From Melampsora larici-populina 98AG31 (taxonomy: Eukaryota; Basidiomycota; Pucciniomycetes; Pucciniales; Melampsoraceae): DNA of 64,000 nt. The translations under genes and the position numbers were made by a program. The notes beneath the pieces were generated by a model that saw only the letters and a list, made by a program, of their open reading frames with translations, had not been told where the DNA came from and ran no database searches. Shown piece after piece: positions 47,795-59,034 of the stretch. The stretch is taken from positions 336,818-400,817 of the forward strand of contig NW_006768839.1 of the NCBI RefSeq assembly GCF_000204055.1, in the 5' to 3' direction. Positions within the stretch are counted from its first letter, which is position 1, and each line of letters opens with the position of its first letter.

Positions 47795-47800
47795 GGTCCA
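47795..47800. repeat. Right target-site duplication of element B (GGTCCA)
   Basis: Second copy of the 6-bp duplication, identical to 29600-29605. Confidence 0.9.
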
Positions 47801-49125
47801 TCTTGCACTTCTGCTGAGCTTACAGAATCGACGTGTACAACTTCGATTTCCTCCTCAAAACGATCCGATTCATCGTCATTGACTAGTTTCTCATCAACAA
47901 GTAGTTCATGGTCTTGGGGTTCAAGAACTAATGGTGTATTGTCCTTGAATCGATCGAGTGAGATCAGTTCAAGGTGATTGTTATTCTTGATGATCGGCCG
48001 GGTCCTTTTGGGAGGTTGAAACCGGATAAGTTGTTTGTCGGAATCATCAACTATAGCACAATCATCATTGTCCAATGAAAGATTGGGTCGCTGGCGTTTT
48101 TGCGTGTGAGGATAGGATTTAGGAGACCAATCGACTTCCGGAAAGTCATCCAATGCCTCTTCATCAGAAGTCAATTCATACTTCTTCTTGCGTTTTTGAG
48201 TTTGATCAAGTTCGGGAGAGGATTCAGATGACAGAGTTGCAAGGTATTTCTTCATGTTGAATAACAAGCCAAATTTGGTCCTATCAAGCTTCTTGGTCTT
48301 CAACTTGCTGATGAGAGTTGATTTCATTGACTTTGGCATAACTGATACTCCATTTTCGACGATGATACAATAATTGGATGAAAAGTCTGGCGGCAGCGCA
48401 AGTATTCCGTTATCTCGCTGCTGAGTTTTTGATGGGAACACTGAATTGTTGGCTTCTTGTAGATAGTATGCGTAGACATCCCAACCAAGGGAGAAAAACC
48501 AATCTGAGCTGTCGAGGTTGATCTTGAATTTTTGAGGCGTTAGACCATGTCGTACATAGTTGGACTTGCCGGTGCCACTCAGGTAAAAAAAAATCATAGA
48601 GATTTCGATTTCCGAACTTTCCTCCTTGATTTCCTCTTCAATTTCCTTCTTTTCCTTCTTCTTCCTACCCTTTGGCTGACCAACAGTTCTCCTTCCAGAC
48701 TGGGATGCGCGAATGGAACCTTGGAGTTGAGAAATCGAAGCAACCGGTAGCTCGAACCGAGATTGATTGATAAGCAAGTTGGGCTGGAACGCTGGCTGAC
48801 TGAGGACGCCCTGGAACAGCTCCTGTGGAAGACTTGACACGGTTAAAGGTGTCTTTGTCTTTGAAGCTAAAGTCGGAGCCGCGGAAGTTGAAGGCGGATT
48901 TGGGGGTGGAGCAAGTGCTGGGGTATGCTGAGTATCATTGCTTTCCTTGCATGATTGACATTCGGAGCCTTTAAGGTAACGATAGCATCTGCCACACCCC
49001 AAGCACTGAGGCAGTGTGCACACAGAGTTGGGGTCTGCTTCCATCCTCTGGCATTGGCCACAAGTGACTGTTGTCATTCTTGGAAAGCGCTTGCTACAGT
49101 CTTGACATTCTAAACGATTATCCAT
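47801..49125 (-). pseudogene. N-terminal part of the element A alpha-kinase gene
   Basis: The likely start is the second Met (MDNRLECQDCSKRF, 49125), because the element B kinase begins comparably with a zinc ribbon. Cysteine pairs CQDC, CGQC, CLGCGRC and CQSC suggest two zinc ribbons. Then come a Pro-rich linker, a Lys/Glu-rich stretch, and a domain with FKINLDSSDWFFSLGWDVYA and NGILALPPDFSSNYCIIV. An acidic region ends in SVSSAEVQDGP. The frame then runs artificially into the terminal repeat of element B. Across B the gene resumes with a splice donor at 29597-29592. This exon itself has no stop codon, so the damage comes mainly from insertions. Confidence 0.75.
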
Positions 49126-49361
49126 TATCAATAGTTTGTAGTGTTGAATCAAAGAGTAATTGAATGATTGATGATGGAGAGAAGATGTTGATGACCTTGT
49201 TGGCTGGCTTGGATGAAGGGAGGAGACGTGTGAAAGTCAACATCTTGAAGGCTTCATAGAAGACTTCTCAAAAATGTATAAGGCAAGGGGCACTTTTAGC
49301 CTGCAAAAATGACATAGTAGTCTTATTAATGCAGGCACTCGAGGCAAATGTCATGTTTGGA

Positions 49362-49458
49362 AATCAAAAAGATGAAAAGTCGAAAATCTGAAAACCGAAA
49401 ACTGAAAACTGAAGTTTTGAAAAGACCGTGGCGGTCACTTCACGTCACGGCTTCCGTA
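49362..49458 (-). repeat. Right terminal inverted repeat of element A
   Basis: Reverse complement of 22513-22608. It ends CTTCCGTA at 49451-49458 and is followed immediately by CCTTCA. Confidence 0.9.
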
Positions 49459-49464
49459 CCTTCA
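49459..49464. repeat. Right target-site duplication of element A (CCTTCA)
   Basis: Identical to 22507-22512. Confidence 0.9.
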
Positions 49465-49720
49465 TGTTTCGTATTCCACCACAAGCAAGACACGAATATA
49501 ACGTTTCCACACCAGGACCGCCGTCGACTTCAACAAAACAACCTCGACATCAGCAAAAAGCTGAATGGATGTTGTGAACATAATGATCGAATCACATGGA
49601 GGGACACCAAGTGGGAGGACCATCTTGAGTGGAATCGGTGCAATTGTGATTGACAATGAGATTCAGATTGAAAAGATGAGTGAAGAGTCGTCCCTTGTTT
49701 CAGAACAAAGGGTAAGATTC
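49465..49720 (-). pseudogene. 5' exon of the split Plavaka-like transposase (C2H2 zinc finger)
   Basis: On the minus strand this flank reads VETLYSCLACGGIRN, then reaches the duplication. The left flank (22506 downward) continues with KASTIQRHCRNDTH. Joined through one CCTTCA copy they form a C-x2-C-x13-H-x5-H zinc finger in one open frame. Such a finger is usual at the N-terminus of Plavaka-type proteins. Upstream the frame stays open through CFVEVDGGPG. The true start lies further right and may be affected by the hAT element at ~49.73 kb. Confidence 0.7.
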
Positions 49721-49730
49721 ATCCTGTGAT

Positions 49731-52700
49731 CAGGGTACTTAAACAGCCGCATCCGAACGGGTGGACCTCCGTTCAGGAACTGCAGCGGTTGAAACCGAAA
49801 AGATACGGTCTGATCATCGAGGTTTTGCAAAGATTTGAGCCAATGCGGTTTCTCAACCAGTCAGTGAGTGGTTGACTAACAGTATTTTTCAACTCTTTGC
49901 AAAAACCATTTGGACCCCGGGGCCAAACCAAAAATACTAATGGTTTTTGCCGGTTTTTTCTGAAACCCCCCCCAAAACGGTTTCTCAACAAAAGGGGGGT
50001 TCGTGGTGTACTCTAATTCGTATCTCGTAAACTACTCCGCCAGCAAAGGCTTGAAGAAACCTAACAGTCGATTCAATATGTCGTCTTCAGTTCAAGGTCA
50101 ACCATACACTTCTCATGCTGCCGAGTCCGACAGTGGAACCCCCTGCAGACCTATCCGTACTAGAACCCAGGTCAAAACACCTGGAATGGTTGCACAAACC
50201 CCAGATTCTCGCCGTCGAATCACCATACCCGATGAAGAATGCGAGAAAGCCAACAAGAAGCGCAAAGCCAGTGCTGAATATCTATTAGGCAATGATTCTG
50301 ATGCTTCTAGTGTTCTTGTTCAACCTAAGAAGAAAAACAAGAAAACCTCTTCTCAATCGAAGCGTAAAGCAGATACGGATGCGGCCTGCCATGATGATGA
50401 AGTGAGTACTCTTTTACACCTAGTTTCCTCCGTTGAACTTCATTCCAACTTACTTCATGCCCTCTTACTTTAGAATGTGTCTTCCAATGTCACCAAGAGT
50501 ATGTTACGAGCCAATTCTGACGTTGAGTTCATAGACGAAATACAACCTAAGAAGAAGGCAAAGAAGGACGATCCAGCCAGTGAGCTAGGCCAACTGAGGG
50601 CCTACTACCATGAACCAGTGCATGAAGGTGACGATGTAAGCCTCTGCCTTATCCCTTCCATCATTCATTTTGCATTTTTTCTTCTTTTCATGTGGACGAT
50701 CAATAATCTGATGTCGGTTACCTTTGGGATATCAGGACAGATCAAAGCCACCTCTTGCTTACGCCTGCCAGTTTTGTGAGAAAGATAAAGAGGACCCTGT
50801 TCGTGTTAGCTATAGCAACATGACAGGGAATCTTTGGAAGCACCGCGATGGATCGACATTGGCCGGCCATTCGGACGTTGGATGTCCTGGAAGAGTGAAG
50901 GCAAGGGAGGATCCCTCCCTTGGTGTACCCCTTTCGGTAGCCGAACACCGGGCTGCTGAGAGAAGCAAAGGGTCTACTACCCTCAATGGTTTTGTGATAT
51001 CTATCCCCGGACTCAAGTTCTGCAACAAGACTTTTAATCAAATCACTTCCACTTGGTTAATCCGACACGCGCTACCATGGACTCGTGTTGAGGCTCCTCT
51101 ATTGTGAGCCATGGTAAGTTACCTTCGAAGGGATGCAAAGCTCTTTGGACGCAAATTGGTCGCCAATGAGGCAAAGGCAATTAACACATCTTTAAAACAA
51201 AACGTGTTCAATGAGCTGAAAGTAAGCAACCTGATCCTCTCTCATTATTTGCCATGCCAAGTTTGCTGAATTTGTTTTTTTGATGTTTGCATCTTGGATC
51301 ATCTACTCAGCAACTCACTTCACGATTCAACCTTGTACACGATGGCTGGACCAGTAAGGGGAATTGCCACGGATTCATCGGCGCCTCAGTTACCTTCATC
51401 GACCCGAAATGGACCTACCATGTTTGACATGTTGCACTCAAGGTAGTTGTATGGCACCATCATGGGCCTTGGTTGGCTGAGCCAATTGTCAATCTATTGG
51501 TCAAGCGTGGTATATATCAAAAGATTAGTTATCTGTTCTCTTATTTCATCCAAATTAGACGTTGGAAAGACATCATCAAATACTGACATTCGATCTTCCT
51601 TGGTACTTTTACATGCTATGCCAGACCACAGATTCAGGATCTAACAACAAGACCATGGCAACTGAGATGCACCGCCAGTTTTCATTACTACCGCAAGAAC
51701 CAGGAACAGGCATCAAGTATCAATGGCAACCCAACACCATGCACATATTCTGTTTTTGCCATAAATTGGCTTTAATTGTCAACGCGGGTCTTGCAGAGCT
51801 CGGAATCAAGGCGCCCCCATCAGCAAAAGTCAAATCCGCGGCGCCTGGCCTTTTTCCTACGATTGGTACAATCACCAAGGAAGAAGAAGAAGAAGATCTA
51901 GACGTAGAAGACCAGCCTGAACACAATCCCGACGATCTAGAAGACTCAATACCTCCAGTTGAAAGCAATGAGTCAGCTGAATCAATTGAGGACGAGGCAA
52001 ACTGGGACCTTGCCGATGCCAAGGATGAAGCTTCTCCAGCCGTTGCGTTGGAAGAAGAAGTAGCTCCAACGCACAGGCGTGAAGCCAATCAGGTAGACTT
52101 TATACTACGCAAGGTGATTTTCCCCTCAATTTTAGTAGAGCTGCTAAACATTTGCTCATTCCACCCTGTTTGTATTTCCAGGTCGACTTCATTGTTCGGC
52201 GTATCACACGCTCAGCTCCCTGGCGTAGAGAATTTGAGCGTGTGAGCGTAAAGAAGGGGTTCAAAGGCTCACTCATTGCCGGTTACGGTATCAGATGGAA
52301 TATCAAGTACAAGAGCCGGCACAAAGCTTGGCTTGCAAGAGCTGTGAGTTTTCTTATCATGTCTGCCATCATTTCTATGCTTATTGGCTTGATTGAATTG
52401 CCCAGGTAGTTGATCAACTCTGTAAAGAGGATGTCGACCGTGTTCTTTCTGTTGGTCGGCGCCCACGCAAAAACGGTAAGCCTTATGGCTATTTCCACCA
52501 GCTCGAGATTACGACTGCTGAGTGGGCTCAAGTACGTCGTATCAATGTTGAACTTGAGGTATGTGAATAACTTACATCTTATTAACATTATCTACTATAC
52601 ACTATAACTGAAAAACCTTGTATTTTTTTAAAATCCTCTAGATGTTCCTTGAAACAACCCTCAAGATGGAAGGTGACAGGCCGACGGGTTGTATGGTGAT

Positions 52701-53801
52701 ACCGCAGTATGTGGAGATTCGACATAAGCTAACGGATAAGGCTGAGAAGTTGAGTACTACAGACGCTGTTTACCCAATGATAGCAAAGATGTTGGAGAAA
52801 ACCCAAGAATATCTTGATGAGGCGCTTGGCTGCGAGACTTTAGTCATGGCAACCCTTCTTCATCCTCTCTTTTGGCTCAAGTTCTTCACCAAGTGGTTTG
52901 GTGGCAAATTTGGCAAGGTACCAATGGAAATTGAATCCACTTTGCGTCGAATTTATTGTGAATACGAATTAGAATCACCTCGACAGGGGGTTAAACCTTC
53001 CCAAGACAATTCTCGGCCCATCGGATCGAAGTCATCTACCAATCAGTCCAGGATGTTTCATGACGAGTCCTCCTCAGATGAGGATGATGAAGCCGACACA
53101 ATTGATACCTTGCTGGAGAACTATCTGCAAATGTCGGACCGGATGCGCCATACAGATTATAACTTGGCAGATCCTAAGGAATCCCTTAAATGGTGGTCGG
53201 TACGTCTTTCAAGATCTGTTATCATTATCACTACATTACGCTTACTTCTTTGTTTTTCTTTATTCAGCATCATGAAAAAGACTATAAGATTCTGGCTATT
53301 ATGGCCCGCGACTACCTCGCCTCAACAGGCTCATCATGCGCGGCAGAATGGAGTTTTTCCTGCGCTGCTGACGTCTGTGCCAGCGACCGTGGTAGTTTAC
53401 TTGAAAGAACCATTGAGGAGTTGGTATCTAGTCGCTTATGGTTAAGAGAAGGGGTTGATTTGGAGTTAGATTTTGCAGATCTTGTTGGTGTTCTGAAAGC
53501 TCTCAACGTAGCTCTAGATTAATTGTGTAGATCAAAAATTATAACATGCTCAGATTTAGGTGGTGGTAATGAAATCAAGATGCACATTTTTTTTATTCTT
53601 TCACATATTTTACCGCATGTTGCGGTGTTGCGCTGCTGCTGCGTTGCGCTTGTGGAGCTCCGCAGCGCCATGGCCTATTTCGTGTTGCGGTTATTTTCAG
53701 CAACGTCCCCCTTGTAGCGCGAGTTTGATGCGTGTGACGGCACACCGCTGAAAAAAAAGGGCCTGCTGCGGTGCGAAGCGCGGCTGGCCCAGGGTTGCCT
53801 G
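49731..53801 (+). mobile_element. hAT-type DNA transposon
   Basis: It contains a hAT transposase. The proposed ends are CAGGGTACTTAAACAGCCGC at 49731 and, read on minus from 53801, CAGGCAACCCTGGGCCAGCC. They share CAGG..AC and CAGCCGC with a gap, as a weak inverted repeat. The 53.60-53.80 kb end is GC-rich with repeated TTGCGG/TGCGCT motifs, typical of subterminal transposase-binding clusters. No clear 8-bp duplication was found, so borders are provisional. Confidence 0.55.
50078..53522 (+). pseudogene. hAT-family transposase with two nonsense codons
   Basis: Exons from the ATG at 50078 encode a Lys-rich N-terminus, then a BED-type zinc finger (YACQFCEKDKEDPV, SNMTGNLWKHRDG). Next come LKQNVFNELK and FNLVHDGWTSKGNCHGFIG (conserved D/W region), TTDSGSNNKTMATEMHRQF, and NTMHIFCFCHKLALIVNAG. 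An acidic insert and a central region (WRREFERVSVKKGFKGSL, ETLVMATLLHPLFWLKFF) follow. The C-terminal hAT dimerisation block is WWSHHEKDYKILAIMARDYL and SCAAEWSFSCAADVCASDRG. TGA codons lie at 51105-51107 (before AMVSYLRRDAKL) and 51425-51427 (TTGA, in TYHV-HVALKVV), both where Arg fits. The usual ASxxRxFS motif reads AAEWSFS, so the catalytic core may also be altered. Confidence 0.85.
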
Positions 53802-53942
53802 GTGTGAAAACTCCATCATACGGGGTCTGCTTTGTCTGCCAACATGACATGAAGTGACATTCAGCTTTGTATCATCTGTCAAGAATTAATGAGCAACTCA
53901 CATTTTTGGTAATGGTCACGTCACCCTCACCCTCAGATGGAT

Positions 53943-55446
53943 TCATGGTCTTGTCTGCAAAGATACCTAGTAAGCGTACAAGAATCAAAGGGTATCCGGT
54001 TGCATTGTCATAAAAATTGCGACACTCACCTGATCATCTTGGTCCTCCTGAACAGCCGGTGGACTGGGTGCCTCTTCCGCCGGGGCCTGTTTGTCTTCCA
54101 CCTGTGTATCAAAAAGAACTACATGTCAACCTGAGATGACGACACTAACCCAATAACATGACTTACTTTGCTGTTACTCCTGTGTCTACCAGAGTCCTGC
54201 GGTGTGAGAGCATCTGGTTAGTATGTCAGGTCGCATTTCATTCACAAATGCGACTGACCTCGCTGGCCTGCTTGCCACGTTTGTCATCCCCAGTAGCCTC
54301 AGTTGCACTCGCTTTTAATGAGCCCTGTGTTAATACAAATGTCAGTATAAAGATTCCAATGCTTTCCTCATATGATATGTCGTGCACTTACTGATAAATC
54401 AGGCCCTGTCGCCTTTTTTCTGCGGTGGTCTACTGATGCTGCTCTTCTGTAGTGTATAGATCTACTGTCCTGCTTGATAAACTCTGTCAGCAGCCTGAAA
54501 TGTTGATCTCCTTGATCATTTGAAATGAATACACTTACCATGTCGTTGTCGTCCCCTTCTACACCTAAAGACATGGCCCTCGGTGACATACCTGTCGATG
54601 CGGCCTAGAAGTTGTTCACGGTCAGCGTCGCAATTACTTGAAAGATGCGACCTCGGGCGGATTCATCACCTTCAATTTGTCCACCCGGCTTCCTTTGGTG
54701 ATCGTTGGGTGATTGGGAACACTCCCTAGGACCTATTCAAACAAAGCAATTAGTCAGTAAGTCGCATGGAAGCTGGAAATGCAACCTAGACAGGACCTGG
54801 CTGATATCTTCTTCCGCGCTTTGCGCACGAGTGCTCCCTCGTGATTCCTACGCAAGTCTCAGCCATCAGCTGTGTCCTCAAAGTCACATTTAACTCAAAA
54901 AAGCGACTTACCTGGGTGGAGGCCATCTGGATACCGGCGGTGTTCACCAGGGTGCGTCTCGAATTACCTCTTTTGCCGGCCTGCTTGGTTTACAATGATA
55001 ATCAAAGGTGTAAGTTTTTTTTTGCAGTATTGAGCAACACGGAGACTGACCATTTTGTTTGTGCCTGCCTTTGATCTAGTATTGAGGGGGTCAGCAGTGG
55101 CTGACTCATCTTCTCAAACACTGGCGGGATTGCTGGGGGTGGGAGTGTCTAGACACTCCTCTCGGGCATTTGATGGGACCGGTGGTACTCAAATGCTGAT
55201 GTTCTGTAGGTGCAAACAATGCATGGCCTGATTCAGTGATTCTATGCAACTGGAGGACGCAATTAGATGAAATAGGACTTACCTTGCTACCTGGGACCAA
55301 CTCCTGCTGGATATCACCCGGAGCTCCACTGCTGCTTCAAGTCGAGCGGCTACTGGCTGGTCCTGACTAACAATGGCAAAAAGAAATCAGTAATCTTAGA
55401 TAAGTCGCAATTTGTGACAAAATGCGACTCTGATGATTCAACTTAC
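53943..55446 (-). pseudogene. Unrecognised gene built of many very short phase-0 exons
   Basis: Chained exons (minus) are 55283-55366, 55051-55203, 54912-54980, 54797-54847, 54670-54732, 54539-54604, 54392-54494, 54259-54324, 54167-54196, 54030-54101 and a last one ending at TGA 53943-53945. Lengths are 84, 153, 69, 51, 63, 66, 103, 66, 30 and 72 nt. All but the 103-nt exon are multiples of three, and every junction reads in phase 0. Introns are 44-79 nt with GT-AG ends. The product is hydrophilic and low-complexity, for example VLGSVPNHPTITKGSRVDK, ESRGSTRAQSAEEDISQ and VEDKQAPAEEAPSPPAVQE. TGA codons in TTGA context lie at 55337, 55189 and 55114. The 5' part probably continues across the mariner element to 62904. 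Function unknown. Confidence 0.55.
53999..55428. repeat. Six 25-nt palindromes, each inside an intron
   Basis: Copies at 53999-54023, 54230-54254, 54627-54651, 54761-54785, 54883-54907 and 55404-55428 are all exactly 25 nt. Arms are GTYGCA(W)TT and its complement AA(W)TGYGAC around a 7-nt centre. The copy at 54230 has perfect 9-bp arms, GTCGCATTT and AAATGCGAC. Each lies in a separate predicted intron of the short-exon gene, 5-19 nt from its 5' splice site. The surrounding intron sequence is otherwise unrelated. Confidence 0.85.
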
Positions 55447-55916
55447 TTTGGTGTTTTGTTTCATACTGAATCTAATTTGTTGAAAATCCATTTCAATTGG
55501 TGTTAGAGATTTGTCAGTCATTGTCATACCCACTGGTTATATCATTGAATCAAGGTGTTATTTAGACTTACTGTGTAACTGCTAATATACCTGTACCTGT
55601 ACTTGAATGAAATGCATTTCAAAATGTGGTAAATCAGTGATTGGTCATGGATGACTGGATGGTGTGAGAGAGCTAAAATGACTTACTTGTTGAAGTCTAC
55701 CAGGTTCAGGTGGATTGTTGATGTCAGATTGGTAAGTGAGGTGAAATAGTAGTGATGTCAGTTGTGTTTTGTGTCTATGGCTCAAGGATGGTGGTTGTTG
55801 ACTAACTGGGAGTGCTGGTACTAGCTTTTGTTCGATCGATCGAGTGATTGAGCAGCTACATGATGAGGAAATCCATCAGCTGACATGGCTGCTCCGGTAA
55901 ATTGCTGAGATTGACT
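55447..55916 (-). other. Further exons or introns of the short-exon gene, unresolved
   Basis: Several GTAAGT-like donors on the minus strand (for example near 55.57, 55.69 and 55.74 kb) suggest that the gene continues. Exon frames could not be fixed. No other feature is seen. Confidence 0.35.
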
Positions 55917-55918
55917 TA

Positions 55919-56040
55919 CAGCTGCTAAAAAAATTATTGGCAAAATTGCAACTTTGTGTTGCACCGAGATTGTACTCAAGGCCGGACAAAACCCCAGTTT
56001 GACCGTGAGAGACCCGTCAAGCCCTCTCTCCCCTGTCATG
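55919..56040 (+). repeat. Left terminal inverted repeat of the mariner-type element
   Basis: It matches the reverse complement of 62570-62708 except for small indels and a short divergent patch near its inner end (CCCTCTCTCCCCTGTCATG against a longer CT-rich version). Confidence 0.9.
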
Positions 56041-56543
56041 TAGGTGACTCTTTGATTTCCGTCAAATCACAACAGCTGATGTCTTGGTCCCTTCCATCGC
56101 TTTCACCCTCACTCCCTCTCTCTTGCTCTATTCCTCCCACTTTCATCCTGCTCCAATCCTCCAAATTCGATCAGGTGATTCTCTTTTGTTTCTTACATCT
56201 CAATCACAGCCTTTAATGGAAGACCAATCCATTATATAGGGTTGGCTTGTCTCCACTGTTTTCCATCATTCGATCTTGATTCCTTCAATCAACTCGATTC
56301 CATCTTTCAAATCAGTTCCATCTAGTCTTTTTTTAATTCCCTCTTTCGTTTTGATATCATCATTGGTTGTAATTTGGTTGGATTGTTTTTGGTACGTTCT
56401 TTCAATTCCATCTCTTTCCCACTACTTCAACCTTTTGTGATGTTCAAAATGCTTCTGGTTCTGGTTGCTTGATGTACCGTCAAAACAAATGACTGACACT
56501 CACTGCTTCTTGATCATTCTATGTTTTATTTTCTTTGTTCCAG

Positions 56544-57704
56544 ATGCCAACTAACATCTACAGTGCTGATATCAAGTTTGTAGTGGTCCGGATGGCCCTT
56601 CGAGGGATTCCATATCAAGAGATCATCAAGACTCTTGGTGTTGGAATCTCGCTTACTTCGGTTCGGCGGTGGTTTGATCTCTACCAGAGGATTCAAGCGG
56701 TGGTCACTAATCCAGCGGATTACTTGGACCGAGGCGCTCCGACACATCTAGGTGACACTGAGCAGGAGTTTATTCTTGACTCACTCCGACTGGATCCAAC
56801 TCTCTACCTAGATGAATTACAAACTAAACTTCAAGATGAATTTGATATTCATGTCTCCATGATGACTCTTTCTAATGAACTGCGAAAACGGCTCAAGTGG
56901 ACAAGAAAGAAAGCCCGAACGGTCCACCCGAACCAATCTCTAGTTGCCCGAGGTGCCTATATTGCTTTGGTTCATGGTATTGATCCAAGATGTTTAGTGT
57001 TTACTGGTGAGTTTGATTTCTCGGTTTAAACATCCTTGTATTGACCATTTTCTTTTACTTGTATTGACTATTTTATTTTATTTTACTTGTTTTGACTCTT
57101 CTTTTTCCAATTTTCAACAGATGAGAGTGCCATCACCAAGCGCCGATTATATCGAGATTAGGCCTGCGCCCCAGTTGGTGAACGATCTGTCCGGCTTGAG
57201 AGGCCAACAGCGGCGGTTAGATGGTCCGTCTTACCAGCGATATCCATTGATGGAATAATCGCTTGCAAGATTCAGTTGGGTGGTTATTCGCGTATTGATT
57301 TCAAATCATATTTAGAGCATGATGTAGTAAGTTTTCACCTTATATATTCATTCATCTTATCCATTCATCTCGTGCCTAACTGGTTTGTTTTATCTACCTT
57401 GTTCTAGTTGCCAGCTATGAACGCTTGGCCGGCCCGCAACTCTGTTTTGGTGATGGATAATGCTCCTATCCATCACGGAGGCAGGGTTGCAGAGCTGTGT
57501 GAGGCTCGAGGGGTCCGACTCTTGTATCTGCCAACTTACAGCCCGGACTTCAACCCAATCGAAAAAGGATTCTCGGTCCTCAAGGCACGTTTGAGAAGAT
57601 CTCAAGCTCTTCAAGGTGCCATGAGCTTGGAAGAAGAAAGGGCTGCCATTTTTATTACGGCTATGGAAGTACTGTCACCTTATCTCTGTGAAAGCCTATT
57701 TTGA
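56544..57704 (+). pseudogene. Tc1/mariner-type DD34E transposase, one TAG
   Basis: Exons 56544-57006, 57121-57326 and 57408-57704 sum to 966 nt (321 codons plus stop), the usual length. The N-terminus has an HTH (VRMALRGIPYQEIIKTLGVG, TSVRRWFDLYQRI) and a second helical DNA-binding part. The catalytic triad is FTDESAITKRR (first D, completed across intron 1), SVLVMDNAPIHHGG (second D) and TYSPDFNPIEKGFSVLKA (E). There are 34 residues between the last two. A TAG at about 57159-57161, after RLYRD, interrupts it. CAG is a plausible ancestor by C-to-T change. Otherwise the protein looks complete, so a related intact copy could mobilise this element. Confidence 0.85.
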
Positions 57705-59034
57705 GGCTGCGGCTATCTTTGATTTGTTTCTCGTATGTGTGTGGTTGTTTGTTTACCCTGGCTGTGTCTTCTTTCACTCCTGCTGCTAGCTCTAAGATGT
57801 GTGCTTTTCTTATTTCAGTCGTGCTACTAGCTCTAAGATGTGTGCTTTTTGGCTTGTATGACTTACCCTAGGATTTGATTCCAACAAATTATCTATGATC
57901 AATGAATGACTCGAGAATATTGTTTAATACACTTATTGTTGACTACAATGCCCACGCCAATTTGAGGCTACTAATCAAACCTCATGATCATATGTGATTT
58001 GAACATATGAGAATTGAACATGGTGATTTCCTTTGATGAAGAAAAAATGAGACTGGCCCCTCAAGTCTTTATTGACTTTGAAAATTTTTGGGATGGGAGC
58101 CTTTGTGAGCCTAGTAGAAAAAAAAAGTATCAGCAAAAAAAATCCAATAACAAGTGGGAGTTCTTTCTTGGAAGATATTGAAACAAAATCATCAATGAAA
58201 TTCATGAAGAGTATTGGGCAAAGTTTCATGAAATGTTTTTGGGTCCGATCAGCTCATTTCCTCACTATTTCCTCACTTTGGCCCGAAGGCGTTGATGTCT
58301 ATTCACAATTTTTATTTTCATTATAAACAAATTATAAACAAATTATTAACAAATTAAGCAAATGAGAACCAGAACAAAAACCGATATTCAGACATGAATT
58401 GTAAAAAAAGTAACAAAAATCACAAATATCTGAGGATATGAGGACAAAGAATAATATAAACGAGAGACTGGCAAAGTCGATAAGGATAAATCGACTAGAT
58501 AATCAACAAATGAGACAATAATAAAAAAATAATAATAAAAAGATACCATAAGGATTAAACAAGTGACTAGATAGAAGATCGAGAATAGATAAGAAAGTTC
58601 TGAAAGAAGATGAACCAAAAGCTTAGAAAGTCGAACAGGATAAAACGACTAGATAATCAAAAAAGGAAAAATATACGATAAGGATAACATAAACAAGTGA
58701 CTAGAAGATGGTAGATAAGATAAGGGATTTCTAAAACTAAAAGCAGATGAACCAAAAGGAAAACTACTGAACGAGTGACTAGTAGATAATATAAGATATA
58801 TAACAGATGGATAATAATCATAGTTGATAAGATATAAAATTTGAAATTGAGAACCGCTGAACCGAAAGCTTACAAGCATAAAACTCCCAAACAAGTGAGT
58901 AGAAGTGGTTCTATAAGAAAGAGAACATAGATAAAAAATAAAAGGGGCAAGTGAGACAAAGAAGAAGTTACTACATAAGAAATCGGAAATATCAAATAAC
59001 AAAAGTGGCAACTTGAAAAAAATTCCAAGTCATC
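57705..59034. other. Non-coding centre of the mariner-type element
   Basis: A duplicated GCTACTAGCTCTAAGATGTG-like motif lies near 57.78-57.84 kb. From 58.4 to 58.99 kb there are AT-rich degenerate tandem repeats with CGACTAGATAATCAA at 58491 and again near 58647, plus many AGATAAGAT runs. Neither strand has a supportable coding frame. Confidence 0.5.

Larger units (their letters stand above)
22513..49458 (+). mobile_element. Element A: integrase/alpha-kinase DNA transposon, interrupted by a Helitron and element B
   Basis: The left terminus (TATGGAAGCCGTGACGTGAA at 22513) and right terminus (TACGGAAGCCGTGACGTGAA read on the minus strand from 49458) form inverted repeats of roughly 95 bp. Both are flanked by CCTTCA. 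After subtracting the Helitron-like insert (25551-29315) and element B (29606-47794 plus one duplication), about 5.0 kb belongs to A: 22513-25550, 29316-29605 and 47801-49458. It encodes an integrase-type transposase on plus and an alpha-kinase on minus, converging with about 170 bp between stop codons. The transposase type and 6-bp duplication recall the eukaryotic IS3EU group, an assignment I cannot verify. Both genes are broken. Confidence 0.85.

Noticed and set aside
49723..53809. 8-bp duplication for the hAT element
   Set aside because: CCTGTGAT and GTGTGAAA share only TGTGA at different offsets, so the borders stay provisional.
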